Source of the DNA: Bacillus sp. FJAT-47783
GTDB lineage: Bacteria > Bacillota > Bacilli > Bacillales > Aeribacillaceae
Direction of reading: 5' to 3'
DNA length: 64,000 nt
Assembly: GCF_022808615.1 (NCBI RefSeq)
Contig: NZ_JAKZKS010000016.1
Coordinates: forward strand, 1-64,000
Shown: positions 63,688 through 64,000 of the stretch, piece by piece
Numbering within the stretch: the stretch's first letter is position 1
Layout: each line of letters starts with the position of its first letter
The notes under the pieces: generated by a model
What the model was told of the DNA's origin: nothing
Databases searched by the model: none
Seen by the model: the letters and a program-made list of their open reading frames with translations, nothing else
Made by a program: the position numbers and the translations under genes

Positions 63688-64000
63688 ATGAAGAAAAAAA
63701 TGAATCAACTAATCTTGCTTTTAACCATTAGCTTTATTGTTGGTTGTACCAATGTAGAAGATGTATCCATTACAGTAGGAGAAACAGATTCAGTAGTAGA
63801 GAAAGCACCCACCCAACTAAAAAGTGAACTGTTCTCTGGATACAAACTTATTGAAGTGGATGGTGGCGATTTGAATGGACATCGTGAACCAAATGTCGTT
63901 GTTGACATTGGTTATGGTGACCGTGAATATTGGGCATTTACGAACGAATACGGGCAACTAGTACGTGTTGTTGCTGACGAAATTATTTTACAAGATGAAC
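63688..64000 (+). CDS. Lipoprotein, N-terminal part of a DNA/RNA non-specific endonuclease
   Basis: 104 codons are visible before the window ends. A lipoprotein signal peptide with lipobox FIVGC (cysteine at residue 20) is followed by GYKLIEVDGGDLNGHREP, then NVVVDIGYGDREYWAFTNEYG. This stretch precedes the nuclease core in secreted Bacillus DNA/RNA endonucleases I recall; the catalytic DRGH-type site would lie beyond the edge. GAGGAGAG precedes ATG 63688. Confidence 0.65.
   Translation, partial: MKKKMNQLILLLTISFIVGCTNVEDVSITVGETDSVVEKAPTQLKSELFSGYKLIEVDGGDLNGHREPNVVVDIGYGDREYWAFTNEYGQLVRVVADEIILQDE

Overview
The window is low-GC Bacillaceae DNA. Genes carry AGGAGG-type ribosome sites, several use TTG or GTG starts, and B. 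subtilis-type neighbours are present (BioW, BirA operator, S-box, Rex, Fur and cre sites, IDEAL and YflJ-like proteins). The genus cannot be fixed from sequence alone; an Anoxybacillus/Geobacillus/Aeribacillus-like or related Bacillus would fit.

Layout. (1) 1-13334: a complete subtype I-B CRISPR-Cas locus. The end of an IS66-type element (to 250) abuts CRISPR array 1 (275-1616, 21 repeats). Then come cas8b-cas7-cas5-cas3-cas4-cas1-cas2-cas6 (1858-10257) and CRISPR array 2 (10450-13334, 44 repeats). Both arrays read left to right and carry decayed repeats at the right end. (2) 13.5-20 kb: a short CstA transporter, a SAM riboswitch driving a NhaC-superfamily (MetT-type) transporter, small proteins, an RraA-like aldolase and the MTA/SAH deaminase. 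(3) 20-27.7 kb: housekeeping and hypothetical genes (GNAT, PepF, Eis-like) and a NhaC antiporter. (4) 27.8-36.7 kb: a probable trans-4-hydroxyproline/proline catabolic regulon. It holds an epimerase, a multi-subunit D-hydroxyproline dehydrogenase, a DHDPS-fold deaminase and a semialdehyde dehydrogenase around a sigma-54 activator, with three good -24/-12 promoters. (5) 37-43.8 kb: Fur-controlled flavodoxin, an Fe-S RecB-like protein, an IDEAL protein, GlpT with a cre/antiterminator leader, an oppA relic, a possible secreted peptide-toxin precursor and an M24 peptidase. (6) 44.3-49.9 kb: bioW-bioA-bioF under a BirA operator, an LCP protein and Rex-controlled ldh. (7) 50.6-60.4 kb: DUF418, OatA, and a Fur-controlled NIS siderophore operon resembling staphyloferrin A. 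(8) 60.4-64 kb: MITE copies, small genes, a YkgJ protein, a NERD protein cut by an in-frame stop, and the start of a lipoprotein nuclease.

The intergenic DNA is unusually structured. There are three tnpB-less IS200/IS605-like elements, three copies of a palindromic MITE, two decayed dispersed repeats, and four tracts of a degenerate word repeated every 20-21 bp (about two helical turns). Three of these tracts lie next to the three IS605-like copies. These phased tracts are the least explained structure here.

The CRISPR locus records its own history: a spacer shared between arrays but cut to different lengths, a spacer pair that looks like two variants of one protein-coding target, an internally duplicated spacer, and an IS element only 24 bp from the first repeat of array 1.
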